Source: Rhodobacteraceae bacterium HLUCCO18 (GTDB lineage: Bacteria; Pseudomonadota; Alphaproteobacteria; Rhodobacterales; Rhodobacteraceae). From it: a stretch of 61,347 nucleotides of DNA. Positions 8,123 to 17,066 of the stretch are shown here, piece by piece. The stretch covers positions 1 to 61,347 of the forward strand of contig LJSY01000024.1 of assembly GCA_001314805.1 (NCBI GenBank), read 5' to 3'. The notes under the pieces were generated by a model. That model was not told the DNA's origin. It saw nothing but the letters and a program-made list of their open reading frames with translations, and did no database searches. A program made the position numbers and the translations under genes. Numbering within the stretch: position 1 is the stretch's first letter; every line of letters starts with the position of its first letter.

Positions 8123-9052
8123 ATGATCCTTTGCGCGGGCGAGGCCCTGATCGACATGCTGCCCCGCAAGACCGAGGCGGGCGAGGCCGCCTTCGCCCCC
8201 TATCCCGGCGGCGCGGTTTTCAACACCGCCGTGGCGCTGGCGCGGCTGGAGGTGCCGGTGAGCTTCTTCACCGGGCTCAGCGACGATCTTTTCGGCGAGC
8301 GGCTGTCGCGGTCGCTCACGGTAAACGGGGTGGAGCAGAGCCTGATCGCGCGCTCGGCCCGACCCACGACACTGGCCTTCGTGACGCTGTCGGGCGGCAA
8401 CGCAAGCTACACGTTCTACGACGAGAACACGGCCGGCCGCATGGTGTCCGAGGCCGATCTGCCCGCCATCCCCGAGACCGCCGAGGCGGGCTTTTTCGGC
8501 GGTATCTCCCTCGCGGTCGAACCCTGCGCCGAGGCCTACACCACCCTTGCCGAACGCATGTCCGAGGCGGGCAGGCTCGTGATGCTCGACCCCAATGTGC
8601 GCCCGGGTTTCATCGCCGACGAGGCCCGCTACCGGGACCGGATGCAGCGGCTTCTGACGCTGGCCGACGTGGTCAAGGTCTCGGACGAGGACCTGGTCTG
8701 GCTCATGGGCGAGGGCGACACGGGCGTTCTGGCCGAGGCCGTGCGCGCCAACGGACCCGGGCTTGTCCTCGTGACCCGCGGCGCCGAGGGCGTCACCGCG
8801 TATTCCGGCGGCGATCCGCTGCACCATCCCGCGCCGAAGGCCGAGGTCGTGGACACCGTGGGCGCGGGCGACACGTTCAACGCGGGCTTCCTCGCGGGGC
8901 TTGCCGATGCCGGCTGCCTTTCCGTCGACACGGTGCGGGCGGGCCTGTCCGACGACGCGCTGCGCAGAGCGCTTGACCTCGGCGTGCGGGCCGCCGCCGT
9001 CACCGTGTCGCGCGCGGGCGCCAACCCACCCCGCCGCGCGGATCTGTCGTGA
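8123..9052 (+). CDS. PfkB family sugar kinase, fructokinase-like
   Basis: 309 residues, the usual ribokinase/fructokinase size. The N-terminus has the substrate loop [14 protein letters not shown]. The C-terminal signature [17 protein letters not shown] supplies the anion hole and the catalytic Asp of GAGD. Phosphorylates a sugar such as fructose using ATP in the cytosol; the exact sugar cannot be told from sequence. The ATG at 8123 is preceded by GGGAGG at 8110-8115. Overlaps dtd by four bases (GTGA), so they are co-transcribed. Confidence 0.85.
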   Translation: MILCAGEALIDMLPRKTEAGEAAFAPYPGGAVFNTAVALARLEVPVSFFTGLSDDLFGERLSRSLTVNGVEQSLIARSARPTTLAFVTLSGGNASYTFYDENTAGRMVSEADLPAIPETAEAGFFGGISLAVEPCAEAYTTLAERMSEAGRLVMLDPNVRPGFIADEARYRDRMQRLLTLADVVKVSDEDLVWLMGEGDTGVLAEAVRANGPGLVLVTRGAEGVTAYSGGDPLHHPAPKAEVVDTVGAGDTFNAGFLAGLADAGCLSVDTVRAGLSDDALRRALDLGVRAAAVTVSRAGANPPRRADLS

Positions 9053-9492
9053 GGGCGCTTGTCCAGCGCGTCACCGCAGCCGAGGTCGCAGTGGCAGGCG
9101 ACGTCGTGGGCCGCACCGGCCCCGGCCTGCTGATCCTCGTCTGCGCCATGCAGGGCGACACGGAGGCCGAGGCCGAGAAACTGGCCGCAAGGATCGCGAA
9201 GCTGCGCATCTTCCACGACGAGGCGGGCAAGATGAACCGTTCGCTCACGGACACGGGCGGCGGCGCGCTGGTCGTCAGCCAGTTCACGCTGGCCGCCGAC
9301 ACGCGCCGGGGCAACCGGCCGGGGTTTTCCAGCGCCGCCCCGCCGGAAGACGGCGAACGGCTCTACCTGCATTTCGCCCGCGCGCTGGCCGCGCTCGGCC
9401 CGAATGTGGAAACCGGGGTCTTCGGCGCGGAGATGGCCGTCACGCTGACAAATGACGGTCCGGTCACAATATGGCTTGATACGGAGGCATAG
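9049..9492 (+). CDS. dtd: D-aminoacyl-tRNA deacylase
   Basis: 147 residues, the standard Dtd length. Motifs SQFTLAADT (about 82-90) and [12 protein letters not shown] (about 133-144, carrying the Gly-cisPro of the active site) are both present. It hydrolyses the ester bond of D-aminoacyl-tRNAs and of mischarged Gly-tRNA(Ala), removing wrong residues before translation. The GTG start overlaps the sugar kinase stop by four bases, giving translational coupling. No alternative function is likely. Confidence 0.95.
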   Translation: MRALVQRVTAAEVAVAGDVVGRTGPGLLILVCAMQGDTEAEAEKLAARIAKLRIFHDEAGKMNRSLTDTGGGALVVSQFTLAADTRRGNRPGFSSAAPPEDGERLYLHFARALAALGPNVETGVFGAEMAVTLTNDGPVTIWLDTEA

Positions 9493-9603
9493 TGCCCAAT
9501 AATTGTGCAAATTGCGTCAGACACCCCCACGCGGCCCGTGGTACTCTGGCGCTCCGGCGCGGTTTTTGCAGCGTTAGGGGGGTTGGGGAGACACCGGTAG
9601 CGC

Positions 9604-11031
9604 ATGCAGGACAATTCACCGTTCTTCGATGAAATGCTCGCCGCGGAGGACGCCGCGCGCGAGCCTTACGCCGACTATCACAGCTGGTTCTCGGGAGAGG
9701 ACATGGGCGAGCTGCGAAAGAAGGCCACCGAGGCGGAGACCTTCTTTCGCCGCACCGGCATCACCTTCAACGTCTATGGCGCGGCGGAGGCGGATGAACG
9801 CCTGATCCCCTTCGACATCGTCCCCCGCATCATCTCGGCGCGCGAATGGGCCCGCCTGACGCGCGGGATCGAGCAGCGGGTGCGCGCCATCAACGCCTTC
9901 CTGCACGACATCTACCACCGACAGGAGATCCTGCGCGCGGGCCGCGTGCCGGTGGAACTGATCGCCCGAAACGACGCCTTCCTGCCGCAGATGATCGGCG
10001 TCGCCCCGCCCGGCGGTGTCTACACCCATATCGTGGGCATCGACCTCGTGCGGACGGACGAGAACGAGTTCTTCGTGCTGGAGGACAACGCCCGCACACC
10101 TTCGGGCGTCTCCTACATGCTGGAGAACCGCGAGACGATGCTCCAGATGTTCCCGGAGCTGTTCACACGCATCAAGGTGCAGCCGGTTCAGGATTACCCC
10201 GTGAACCTGCGCCGCTCGCTCGCGGCCAGTGCCCCTGCAAACTGCTCCGCCGACGGCACCGTCGCCGTGCTGACGCCGGGCATCCACAACTCCGCCTATT
10301 ACGAGCACGCGTTTCTCGCCGACCAGATGGGCGTGGAACTGGTCGAGGGGCATGACCTCAGGATCACCGACGGCAAGGTCGCCATGCGCACGACCGAAGG
10401 CTACAAGCCCATCGACGTGCTCTATCGCCGGGTGGACGACGATTTCCTCGACCCGATGAACTTCAACCCCGAAAGCCAGCTGGGCGTGCCGGGGATCATG
10501 GATATCTACCGCGCGGGCGGCATCACCATCGCAAACGCGCCCGGAACCGGCATCGCCGACGACAAGGCGATCTACAGCTACATGCCCGATATCGTGGAGT
10601 TCTACACCGGCGAGAAGGCGATCCTGAAGAACGTGCCCACCTGGCGCTGTTCCGAGCCCGAGGCGCTGTCCTACGTGCTCGACAACCTGACGGAGCTGGT
10701 GGTCAAGGAGGTGCACGGCTCGGGCGGCTACGGCATGCTGGTGGGCCCCGCCGCCTCGAAGAAGGATATCGCGGCCTTCCGCAAGAAGCTTCAGGCGCGG
10801 CCCGGCAACTACATCGCGCAGCCGACGCTGGCACTTTCGACGGTGCCGATCCTGACCAAGGCGGGCCTCGCGCCGCGCCATGTGGACCTGCGCCCCTTCG
10901 TGCAGGTGCGGCCCGACGGATGCACGATCACGCCCGGCGGGCTGACGCGGGTGGCGCTCAAGAAAGGCTCGCTCGTGGTGAACTCCTCGCAAGGGGGCGG
11001 CACCAAGGACACCTGGGTGCTGGAGGAATAA
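9604..11031 (+). CDS. Circularly permuted type 2 ATP-grasp protein of the Anbu cluster
   Basis: 475 residues, soluble. Long stretches are typical of the circularly permuted ATP-grasp family (FVLEDNARTPSGVSYMLENR near 160; KEVHGSGGYGMLVGP near 365; NYIAQPTLALSTVPIL near 405). Such enzymes are predicted peptide ligases; the substrate is unknown. It opens a four-gene plus-strand unit with alpha-E, transglutaminase and Anbu protease, a combination conserved across many bacteria. The alpha-E gene follows four bases after the stop. Confidence 0.9.
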   Translation: MQDNSPFFDEMLAAEDAAREPYADYHSWFSGEDMGELRKKATEAETFFRRTGITFNVYGAAEADERLIPFDIVPRIISAREWARLTRGIEQRVRAINAFLHDIYHRQEILRAGRVPVELIARNDAFLPQMIGVAPPGGVYTHIVGIDLVRTDENEFFVLEDNARTPSGVSYMLENRETMLQMFPELFTRIKVQPVQDYPVNLRRSLAASAPANCSADGTVAVLTPGIHNSAYYEHAFLADQMGVELVEGHDLRITDGKVAMRTTEGYKPIDVLYRRVDDDFLDPMNFNPESQLGVPGIMDIYRAGGITIANAPGTGIADDKAIYSYMPDIVEFYTGEKAILKNVPTWRCSEPEALSYVLDNLTELVVKEVHGSGGYGMLVGPAASKKDIAAFRKKLQARPGNYIAQPTLALSTVPILTKAGLAPRHVDLRPFVQVRPDGCTITPGGLTRVALKKGSLVVNSSQGGGTKDTWVLEE

Positions 11032-11035
11032 GGGC

Positions 11036-11977
11036 ATGCTGGGCAAGACCGCAGGCGGGCTCTTCTGGATGTTCCGCTATCTCGAACGCTCCGAGAACAC
11101 CGCGCGCCTGATCGAGGCGGGGTTTCGCATCGCGCTGACCCGGCCCGACGGGGCGGATGACGAATGGGCGAGCGTGTTGCAGACCGCCGCCGTGGCCGGT
11201 GCCTACCGCGAGCGGCACGGCGAGGTGGACGGGGCCAAGGCCGTCGACTTCCTGCTGCGCGACAGCGCCAATGCCTCCTCGGTCCTGTCGGCCATCGCGG
11301 CGGCGCGGCAGAACGCGCGCATGGTGCGCACGGCGCTGACCCGCGAGGTGTGGGAGGCGGTCAACGACACCTACATGATCCTGAAAGAGGAACTGGCCCG
11401 GCCCGTGCGCACCCGCGACCTGCCCGAGAAGCTCGCCATGGTGCGCCAGCAATCGGCGCTGGTGCGGGGCGCGCTTCATGGCACGATGCTGCGCAACGAC
11501 ATCTTCGATTTCTGCAGGCTCGGCACCTTCCTCGAACGCGCCGACAACACAGCGCGCATCCTCGACGTGAAATACTACGTGCTCCTGCCCTCGATCAGCC
11601 AGATCGGATCGAGCCTCGACAACGTGCAATGGGAGACGATCCTGCGTTCGGTCGCGGGCCAGCGCGCCTATCGCTGGCTCAACAAGGGCGAGAGCAGCCC
11701 CATGGGCATCGCCGATTTCCTGATCTTCGACGGGCGCATGCCGCGATCGCTGCGGTTTGCCTCCATGAAGATCGGCACCAACCTGGCCTATCTGGAAAAA
11801 GCCTACGGCATGCGTCATCCCTGCCACGATCAGGTCGAGGTGCTGACCACGCGGCTCGACACGATGACGATCGAACGCGTCTTCGATGACGGGCTGCACG
11901 AGTTCATCACGGATTTTCTCGCCGACATCGCGCGCCTCGGCGGCCAGATCGAAAGGGATTACCGGTTTCTCGGTTAG
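11036..11977 (+). CDS. Alpha-E domain protein
   Basis: 313 residues, predicted all-helical. Starts with the family signature MLGKTAGGLFWMFRYLERSE and contains FLERADNTARILDVKYY near 165. Alpha-E proteins are found nearly always next to permuted ATP-grasp and transglutaminase genes and probably act as their substrate carrier or partner, but no activity has been assigned. Starts four bases after the ATP-grasp stop and ends nine bases before the transglutaminase start, so it is part of one operon. Confidence 0.9.
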   Translation: MLGKTAGGLFWMFRYLERSENTARLIEAGFRIALTRPDGADDEWASVLQTAAVAGAYRERHGEVDGAKAVDFLLRDSANASSVLSAIAAARQNARMVRTALTREVWEAVNDTYMILKEELARPVRTRDLPEKLAMVRQQSALVRGALHGTMLRNDIFDFCRLGTFLERADNTARILDVKYYVLLPSISQIGSSLDNVQWETILRSVAGQRAYRWLNKGESSPMGIADFLIFDGRMPRSLRFASMKIGTNLAYLEKAYGMRHPCHDQVEVLTTRLDTMTIERVFDDGLHEFITDFLADIARLGGQIERDYRFLG

Positions 11978-11986
11978 GCGACACGC

Positions 11987-12793
11987 ATGCACCTGAAGAT
12001 CCTGCACACCACGACCTATCATTTCGACCAGCCGGTGGCCTACGGGCTGCAACAGCTGCGCCTGATCCCGAAAAGCCGCGCGGGACAGGTGGTCAGGCGC
12101 TGGCACATGGAGATCGATGGCGGGCGGATGCAGACGGAGTTCAACGACCATCACCAGAACCGGGTGACGCTGATCTCCTTCGACCCGCACGCGACATCCA
12201 TCGTGGTCCATTGCGAGGGCGAGGTCGAGAACGCCGATCTGCATGGCGTGATCGGCAAGCATGGCGGCTTCGCGCCGCTTTGGTATTTCCGCCGCTCCAC
12301 CGAGCTGACGCGGGCGGGTCCGAACGTCCGACGCCTGATGAAGGGCCTGCGCGAGGAGGTGGCGGAGGATATCCCGCGGCTTCACGCGCTGTCGGCGCGG
12401 ATCATCGCGGAGGTGCCCTACGTGGTGGGCGCCACCAGTTCCTCCACCTCGGCCGAGGAAGCGATCGAACAGGGCGCGGGCGGCGTGTGTCAGGATCACG
12501 CTCACATGTTCGTGGCCGCCGCGCGCATCATGGGCTACCCCGCGCGCTACGTCTCGGGTTACCTGATGATGAACGACCGCGTGCACCAGGATGCCAGCCA
12601 TGCTTGGGCCGAGGCGCATATCGACGGCGTGGGCTGGGTCGGGTTCGACGTCTCCAACGGCATCTCTCCGGACGCGCGCTACGTGCGCGTGGCCACGGGG
12701 CTCGACTACCGCGAGGCCGCGCCGGTCTCGGGCCTGCGCTTCGGCGCGGGCGGAGAGGCGCTTTCCATCGACATACAGGTGCAGCAGCAGTAG
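11987..12793 (+). CDS. Transglutaminase-like cysteine peptidase family protein
   Basis: 268 residues. An N-terminal bacterial transglutaminase-associated beta domain (HTTTYHFDQPVAYGLQQLRL) precedes the papain-like core. The catalytic triad is visible: Cys in AGGVCQDHAHMF, His in DASHAWAEAHI and Asp in VGFDVSNG. Predicted protease or peptide-processing enzyme in the Anbu/ATP-grasp cluster; the substrate is unknown. No signal peptide, so cytosolic. Confidence 0.9.
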   Translation: MHLKILHTTTYHFDQPVAYGLQQLRLIPKSRAGQVVRRWHMEIDGGRMQTEFNDHHQNRVTLISFDPHATSIVVHCEGEVENADLHGVIGKHGGFAPLWYFRRSTELTRAGPNVRRLMKGLREEVAEDIPRLHALSARIIAEVPYVVGATSSSTSAEEAIEQGAGGVCQDHAHMFVAAARIMGYPARYVSGYLMMNDRVHQDASHAWAEAHIDGVGWVGFDVSNGISPDARYVRVATGLDYREAAPVSGLRFGAGGEALSIDIQVQQQ

Positions 12794-12838
12794 CGTCGCC
12801 GCCGATAACGCGGACGCAGGGGCAGAAGGGCGGCGGGA

Positions 12839-13579
12839 ATGACCTATTGCGTGGGGCTGAAGCTCAATCGCGGGCTGGTGATGATGTCCGACACGCGGAC
12901 CAATGCGGGCGTCGACAACATCAGCGTGTTCCGCAAGATGTTCCTCTGGGAGACCGAGGGCGAGCGGTCGATCACGCTCATGACGGCGGGCAACCTCGCC
13001 ACCACGCAGGCGGTCGTCAGCCTCCTGAGCGAACGCGCCAAGCCGGCGGAAGAGCGCGGCCAGCCCTCGATCCTCGAGGCGCCCTCGATGTTCCAGGCCG
13101 CGCGGCTGGTGGGCGAGACCCTGCGCGAGGTGATCGCGCAGGAATCGGGCGTCGAGGGCCCGCAGGCCGACAGCCCCTTCTCGGCCACGCTGATCCTTGC
13201 CGGCCAGGTCCGGGGCGGCGAGCCGCGCCTGTTCCTGATCTATCCGGAGGGCAATTTCGTCGAGGCCAGCGTCGACACGCCCTTCTTCCAGATCGGCGAG
13301 ACGAAATACGGCAAGCCGATCCTGGTGCGCGCCTACGATGCCGACATGAGTTTCGAGGACGCGGTCAAGCTGCTGATGCTGAGCTTCGATTCGACGCTGA
13401 AGGCCAATCTTTCCGTGGGCCTGCCGCTCGACCTTCATCTCTATGAAGCGGACAGTTTCCGCCATGGCGTGATCCGGCGGATCGAGCGCGAGGATCCGTT
13501 TTTCGAGATGATCTCATCGGGATGGGGCGAAGCGCTGAAGGAGGCATTCCGGCGCTTGCCGTCCTATACGCTGGACTGA
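12839..13579 (+). CDS. Anbu-type proteasome-like peptidase
   Basis: 246 residues. Thr2 (MTYCVGLKLNRGL) would be the N-terminal nucleophile after Met removal, as in HslV and proteasome beta subunits. The segments VMMSDTRTNAGVDN and FRKMF and the C-terminal helical tail fit Anbu, the ancestral beta subunit that assembles into open helical rings rather than a closed barrel. Last gene of the ATP-grasp/alpha-E/transglutaminase cluster; 45 bases separate it from the transglutaminase. A strong hairpin follows. Confidence 0.9.
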   Translation: MTYCVGLKLNRGLVMMSDTRTNAGVDNISVFRKMFLWETEGERSITLMTAGNLATTQAVVSLLSERAKPAEERGQPSILEAPSMFQAARLVGETLREVIAQESGVEGPQADSPFSATLILAGQVRGGEPRLFLIYPEGNFVEASVDTPFFQIGETKYGKPILVRAYDADMSFEDAVKLLMLSFDSTLKANLSVGLPLDLHLYEADSFRHGVIRRIEREDPFFEMISSGWGEALKEAFRRLPSYTLD

Positions 13580-13600
13580 GGCGCCTTGGGCTGCCGACGG

Positions 13601-13660
13601 GAGCGAGGGGGCCCTTCGCCCCCTCGCGCTCCCCCGCGCGTATTTTCGGAAAGATGAAGG
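13601..13660. terminator. Bidirectional terminator-like element, family copy A
   Basis: Stem AGGGGGC (13606-13612), loop CCTTC, stem GCCCCCT (13618-13624), flanked by further GAGCG/CGCGCTC pairing. It is followed by CCCCCGCGCG, TATTTTC and GGAAAGATGAAGG. It sits exactly between the convergent Anbu and FAD monooxygenase genes. A second copy in opposite orientation lies at 45989-46039, also between convergent genes. Confidence 0.75.
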
Positions 13661-13661
13661 A

Positions 13662-14828
13662 TCAGCCCCGCGTCACGTCATGGCCGTGAAGCCAGTCGAA
13701 CCGGCCCGTCACGGCATGGGGCGCGACGCGCTGAGCGAGGCGAAGCGCGCTGTGCGCGGCGAAGCGCCAGGGGCCCGGGCGCAGATGGTAATTCGTGGCG
13801 TTGGCCTCGGCCGCCTGCACGATGCGGGCCGTGCGCGGACGGCGCAGCTCGGCATAGGTGGCGAGGGCGTCGGCGGTGTCGGGGTCGCTGGCCAGTGCGG
13901 CCACGAGGCTCCAGGCATCCTCCAGCGCCATGTTCGCGCCCTGGGCGAGGAAGGGCAGCGTCGGGTGCGCCGCGTCGCCCAGAAGCGCGAGCTGCCCTTG
14001 CGTCCAGACCGTCGCGACCGGATGGCGGAAAAGGCCCCAGAGATGGACGGTTTCCACCCGGTCGAGCAGGCCGCGCAGCTCGGGGCAGAAATCGGTGAAG
14101 GCGCGGCGCAGGTTGGCGGGATCGTCGGTATGGTGCCAGCCTTCCGGGCCCCAGGCGTCGCGTTCCTCGACCGCCACGATGTTGACGAGCCGGCCCTGCC
14201 GCAGCGGATAGCGCACGAGGTGCCGGCCCGGCCCCATGAACACATGCGCCTCCGCCGCGAGACTACCGTCGTCTGGTACGGTCGCGCGCCAGGCGACCTG
14301 GCCGGTGAACCAGGCGCGGGACCTGGGGTTGAGTGCGGCGCGCGCGGGTGAATGGATACCGTCGGCGGCGAAGGTGAGGCCATGGCGTTCGGGCATGGTG
14401 TCGGAGAGGGTCAGCACCGTCTCGGCGCCGTCGACCTCCACCGCCTCGACCCGCGTGTTCAGCCGGAAAGCGACGCCCGCCTCGCGGCAGGCTGTGGCGA
14501 GGATGTCGATCAGGTCTGCGCGGTGAACGGCGTGAAACGGCCGGTCGGCGCGGGAGAGCGGCATGGTGAAGACCTGCGCCCCGCGGCGGAAATCGCGCAG
14601 GCGCACGGCGGTCAGGCGGGGGGCCTCGGCGGCGACGGCCTGATCGAGGCCCAGCGCCTTCAGGACGGCCCAGCCATTGGGGCTGATCTGGATGCCCGCG
14701 CCGACCTCGGCGATCTCGGGGGCCTGTTCCAGCACCGTGACCCGTGCCCCGTGCCGGGCGGCGGCGAGCGCCGCGGCCAGCCCGCCGATGCCGCCGCCGA
14801 TGACCGTGATGGGTTGTCCCGCAAGCAT
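13662..14828 (-). CDS. FAD-dependent monooxygenase (salicylate/3-hydroxybenzoate hydroxylase type)
   Basis: 388 residues, the normal size for group A flavin monooxygenases. The N-terminal Rossmann motif is VIGGGIGGLAAALAAARHGA with the second Glu in VLEQAPE; GDAAHPTLPFLAQGANMALED near 280 is the FAD ribityl motif. It hydroxylates an aromatic or similar substrate using NAD(P)H and O2; substrate unknown. No ring-cleavage or other catabolic genes are nearby, so it stands alone. The dksA terminator lies just upstream, so it probably has its own promoter or relies on readthrough. Confidence 0.85.
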   Translation of the reverse strand: MLAGQPITVIGGGIGGLAAALAAARHGARVTVLEQAPEIAEVGAGIQISPNGWAVLKALGLDQAVAAEAPRLTAVRLRDFRRGAQVFTMPLSRADRPFHAVHRADLIDILATACREAGVAFRLNTRVEAVEVDGAETVLTLSDTMPERHGLTFAADGIHSPARAALNPRSRAWFTGQVAWRATVPDDGSLAAEAHVFMGPGRHLVRYPLRQGRLVNIVAVEERDAWGPEGWHHTDDPANLRRAFTDFCPELRGLLDRVETVHLWGLFRHPVATVWTQGQLALLGDAAHPTLPFLAQGANMALEDAWSLVAALASDPDTADALATYAELRRPRTARIVQAAEANATNYHLRPGPWRFAAHSALRLAQRVAPHAVTGRFDWLHGHDVTRG

Positions 14829-14844
14829 GCCCGTCCCCCGAATG

Positions 14845-14873
14845 AAAAGGGCGCCCCCGGCGAGGGCGCCCCT
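14845..14873 (-). terminator. Intrinsic terminator of dksA
   Basis: Read on the minus strand: stem GGGCGCCC, a short loop, an inverted GGGCGCCC arm, then TTTTCATT. Located 26 bases after the dksA stop and before the FAD monooxygenase start. A classical G/C stem with a U-tract. Confidence 0.8.
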
Positions 14874-14898
14874 GTTCCTTTGCGTCGCGCCGGTGGCC

Positions 14899-15321
14899 TC
14901 AGTCGTCGCGATGGACCTTTTCGCGACGCTCGTGGCGTTCCTGCGCCTCGAGGCTCATGGTCGCGATCGGCCGCGCGTCGAGCCGCTTGAGCGAGATCGG
15001 CTCTCCCGTCACTTCGCAATAGCCATATTCACCCTCGTCGATCCGGCGCAGCGCGCTGTCGATCTTGGCGATTAGCTTGCGCTGGCGGTCGCGCGTGCGC
15101 AGCTCCAGCGCGCGATCCGTCTCCTCGCTGGCGCGGTCGGCCACGTCGGGAATGTTGCGCGTGCCATCCTGCAGCGTCTCGACGGTCGAACGGCTCTCCT
15201 CGAGGAGATCGTGCTTCCAGGACAAGAGCTTGCGGCGGAAATACTCGAGTTGGCGTTCGTTCATGAACGGTTCGTCCTCGGCGGGACGGTAGTCTTCAGG
15301 CAGAAAGACTTCGGCTTTCAT
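14899..15321 (-). CDS. dksA: DksA-type RNA polymerase-binding protein (single-cysteine variant)
   Basis: 140 residues. The N-terminal coiled coil carries the DVADRASEETDRALELRTR segment with the acidic tip that reaches the polymerase secondary channel. The zinc-finger region GYCEVTGEPISLKRL retains only one of the four usual Cys, as in other alphaproteobacterial DksA proteins that act without bound zinc. It works with ppGpp to adjust transcription initiation. GAGGGGAG precedes ATG 15321; an in-frame ATG at 15366 also has a fair GGAGGGG but homologues begin MKAEVFLPEDYRP. Followed by its own terminator. Confidence 0.92.
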   Translation of the reverse strand: MKAEVFLPEDYRPAEDEPFMNERQLEYFRRKLLSWKHDLLEESRSTVETLQDGTRNIPDVADRASEETDRALELRTRDRQRKLIAKIDSALRRIDEGEYGYCEVTGEPISLKRLDARPIATMSLEAQERHERREKVHRDD

Positions 15322-15600
15322 GGTGCTCCCCTCGCCGGAGCCGGCGTGCAAAATCTGGTCAGGCATCAAATCCCCTCCGGCTTCCGCCGCCCGATTACAA
15401 GACCATGGGGGAGTTGTCACCCGTCTTGTGCGCTCAGTGCCTTGATTATCGGCGGCCAGATCGGCCGGACGCGGAAAATCCGGCACGCGGGCGATGAAAT
15501 TCGATTGCCGCGCGCGCCGGCCCTCCGCCGGGTGCTGGACTCTGCGGGCCGCGCCGCCTAGGTCGCTCGTGGAGCAGGCACTTCCCGAAGGAACCCGCAG
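15322..15600. promoter_or_regulatory. Divergent dksA / moxR control region
   Basis: About 280 bases between divergently transcribed dksA and the MoxR gene, so both promoters should be here. An inverted pair ACAAGAC (15397-15403) and GTCTTGT (15423-15429) with a 19-base spacer is the only symmetric element I see. AAGGA upstream of 15601 serves as moxR Shine-Dalgarno. Confidence 0.4.
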
Positions 15601-16440
15601 ATGCGCTTCGAAGGCACCGAGAGCTATGTCGCGACCGAGGACCTGACCGTCGCCGTGAACGCGGCGGTCACGCTGGAGCGGCCGCTTCTGGTGAAGGGCG
15701 AGCCCGGCACCGGCAAGACCGAGCTTGCGCGGCAGGTGGCCACGTCGCTGGGCCTGCCGATCATCGAGTGGCACATCAAGTCCACGACCCGCGCCCAGCA
15801 GGGGCTTTACGAATACGACGCCGTCAGCCGTCTGCGCGACAGCCAGCTGGGCGAGGCGCGCGTGCACGATGTCGCCAACTACATCAAGCGCGGCAAGCTC
15901 TGGCAGGCCTTCGAGGCCGAAGGCAAGACGGTCCTTCTGATCGACGAGATCGACAAGGCCGACATCGAGTTTCCGAACGACCTGCTGCAGGAACTCGACC
16001 GGATGGAATTCTTCGTCTACGAGACCGGCCAGACGGTGACGGCGCGCACCCGACCCATCGTCATCATCACCTCCAACAACGAGAAGGAACTGCCCGACGC
16101 CTTCCTGCGGCGCTGTTTCTTTCACTACATCCGGTTTCCGGACATGGAAACGATGAAGGCGATCGTCGAGGTGCATTTCCCCGGCATCAAGCAGCAGCTT
16201 CTGGCCATCGCGCTGACGCAGTTCTACGAGATCCGCGAGCAGCAGGGTCTGAAGAAGAAGCCCTCGACATCGGAAGTGCTGGACTGGCTGAAGCTGCTCC
16301 TGGCCGAGGACCTCGAGCCCGAGGACCTGCGCCGCGACGGGGCCAGCGCGTTGCCGAAGCTGCACGGCGCGCTTCTGAAGAACGAGCAGGACGTGGCGCT
16401 GTTCGAGCGGCTGGCCTTCATGGCGCGGCGTCAGCGCTAG
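15601..16440 (+). CDS. MoxR family AAA+ ATPase
   Basis: 279 residues. Walker A is GEPGTGKTEL (about 33-42), Walker B is VLLIDEIDKAD (about 111-121), and sensor 1 is IITSNNEKELPDAFLRR with the arginine finger region. MoxR ATPases work with VWA-domain proteins as chaperones for metal-cofactor insertion or complex maturation. The CoxE-like VWA gene it should partner lies at 18770, separated here by a GNAT gene, a DUF2927 lipoprotein gene and a small membrane protein gene, all on the same strand. Confidence 0.9.
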   Translation: MRFEGTESYVATEDLTVAVNAAVTLERPLLVKGEPGTGKTELARQVATSLGLPIIEWHIKSTTRAQQGLYEYDAVSRLRDSQLGEARVHDVANYIKRGKLWQAFEAEGKTVLLIDEIDKADIEFPNDLLQELDRMEFFVYETGQTVTARTRPIVIITSNNEKELPDAFLRRCFFHYIRFPDMETMKAIVEVHFPGIKQQLLAIALTQFYEIREQQGLKKKPSTSEVLDWLKLLLAEDLEPEDLRRDGASALPKLHGALLKNEQDVALFERLAFMARRQR

Positions 16441-16546
16441 CCTCTGCCGCGTCGCCGCGTTCACACACCGGTGCAATTTTGTGGCGCGCGGGGCCGGAAA
16501 ACGCTGCGGCCCTCACGGAATGATGCCATATTATGACACTAGACGC

Positions 16547-17059
16547 ATGCAACGACATGCGGTTTCACAAGGGACGCGGCCGTGGCAAACGGCCCTGGCA
16601 GGTTCGACATTGGCGGACGGGATCGAGATCAGGCCCCTCGAGGCGGGTGACCGTAGCGATTGGCATCGTCTGTGGGCGGACTACCTCGCGTTCTACGGGA
16701 CCCGGCGGTCGCCTGACATCTTCGGCACCACCTTCGCGCGCTATCTCGACCCGGCGCGCGCCGACATGCTGGCCTTTGTTGCCGTGGCCGACGGCGCCTG
16801 CGTCGGGCTTGCCCATGTGATCGTGCACGCCCATGGCTGGCAGGTTGCGCCCGTGACATATCTGCAGGATCTCTACGCCGACCCCTGCCACCGCGGAAAG
16901 GGCGTCGGACGCGCGCTGATCGAGGCGGTCTATGCCGATGCCGATGCGGCGGGCCGGCCCAATGTCTACTGGACGACCCAGACCGGCAACACCACCGCCC
17001 GGCGGCTATACGACCGGATCGGCGTGGCCACCGATTTCATGAAATACAGCCGGAGCTGA
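16547..17059 (+). CDS. GNAT family N-acetyltransferase
   Basis: About 170 residues from this ATG. Acetyl-CoA-binding motif A is visible as LQDLYADPCHRGKGVGRALIEAV, here split by its Arg/Gly pyrophosphate loop CHRGKGVGRAL; the C-terminal NTTARRLYDRIG is also typical. It transfers an acetyl group to an unknown amine or protein. The start is uncertain: homologue-like sequence begins at DGIEIRPL, and a TTG at 16610 preceded by CAGG is a good alternative. Lies between moxR and the second DUF2927 gene, with seven bases to the latter. Confidence 0.78.
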   Translation: MQRHAVSQGTRPWQTALAGSTLADGIEIRPLEAGDRSDWHRLWADYLAFYGTRRSPDIFGTTFARYLDPARADMLAFVAVADGACVGLAHVIVHAHGWQVAPVTYLQDLYADPCHRGKGVGRALIEAVYADADAAGRPNVYWTTQTGNTTARRLYDRIGVATDFMKYSRS

Positions 17060-17066
17060 CGCGCCC

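Noticed and set aside
10958-13465. 835-codon minus-strand frame over the Anbu cluster
   Set aside because: Antisense to four well-recognised genes; product looks like His/Arg/Gly-rich shadow translation.
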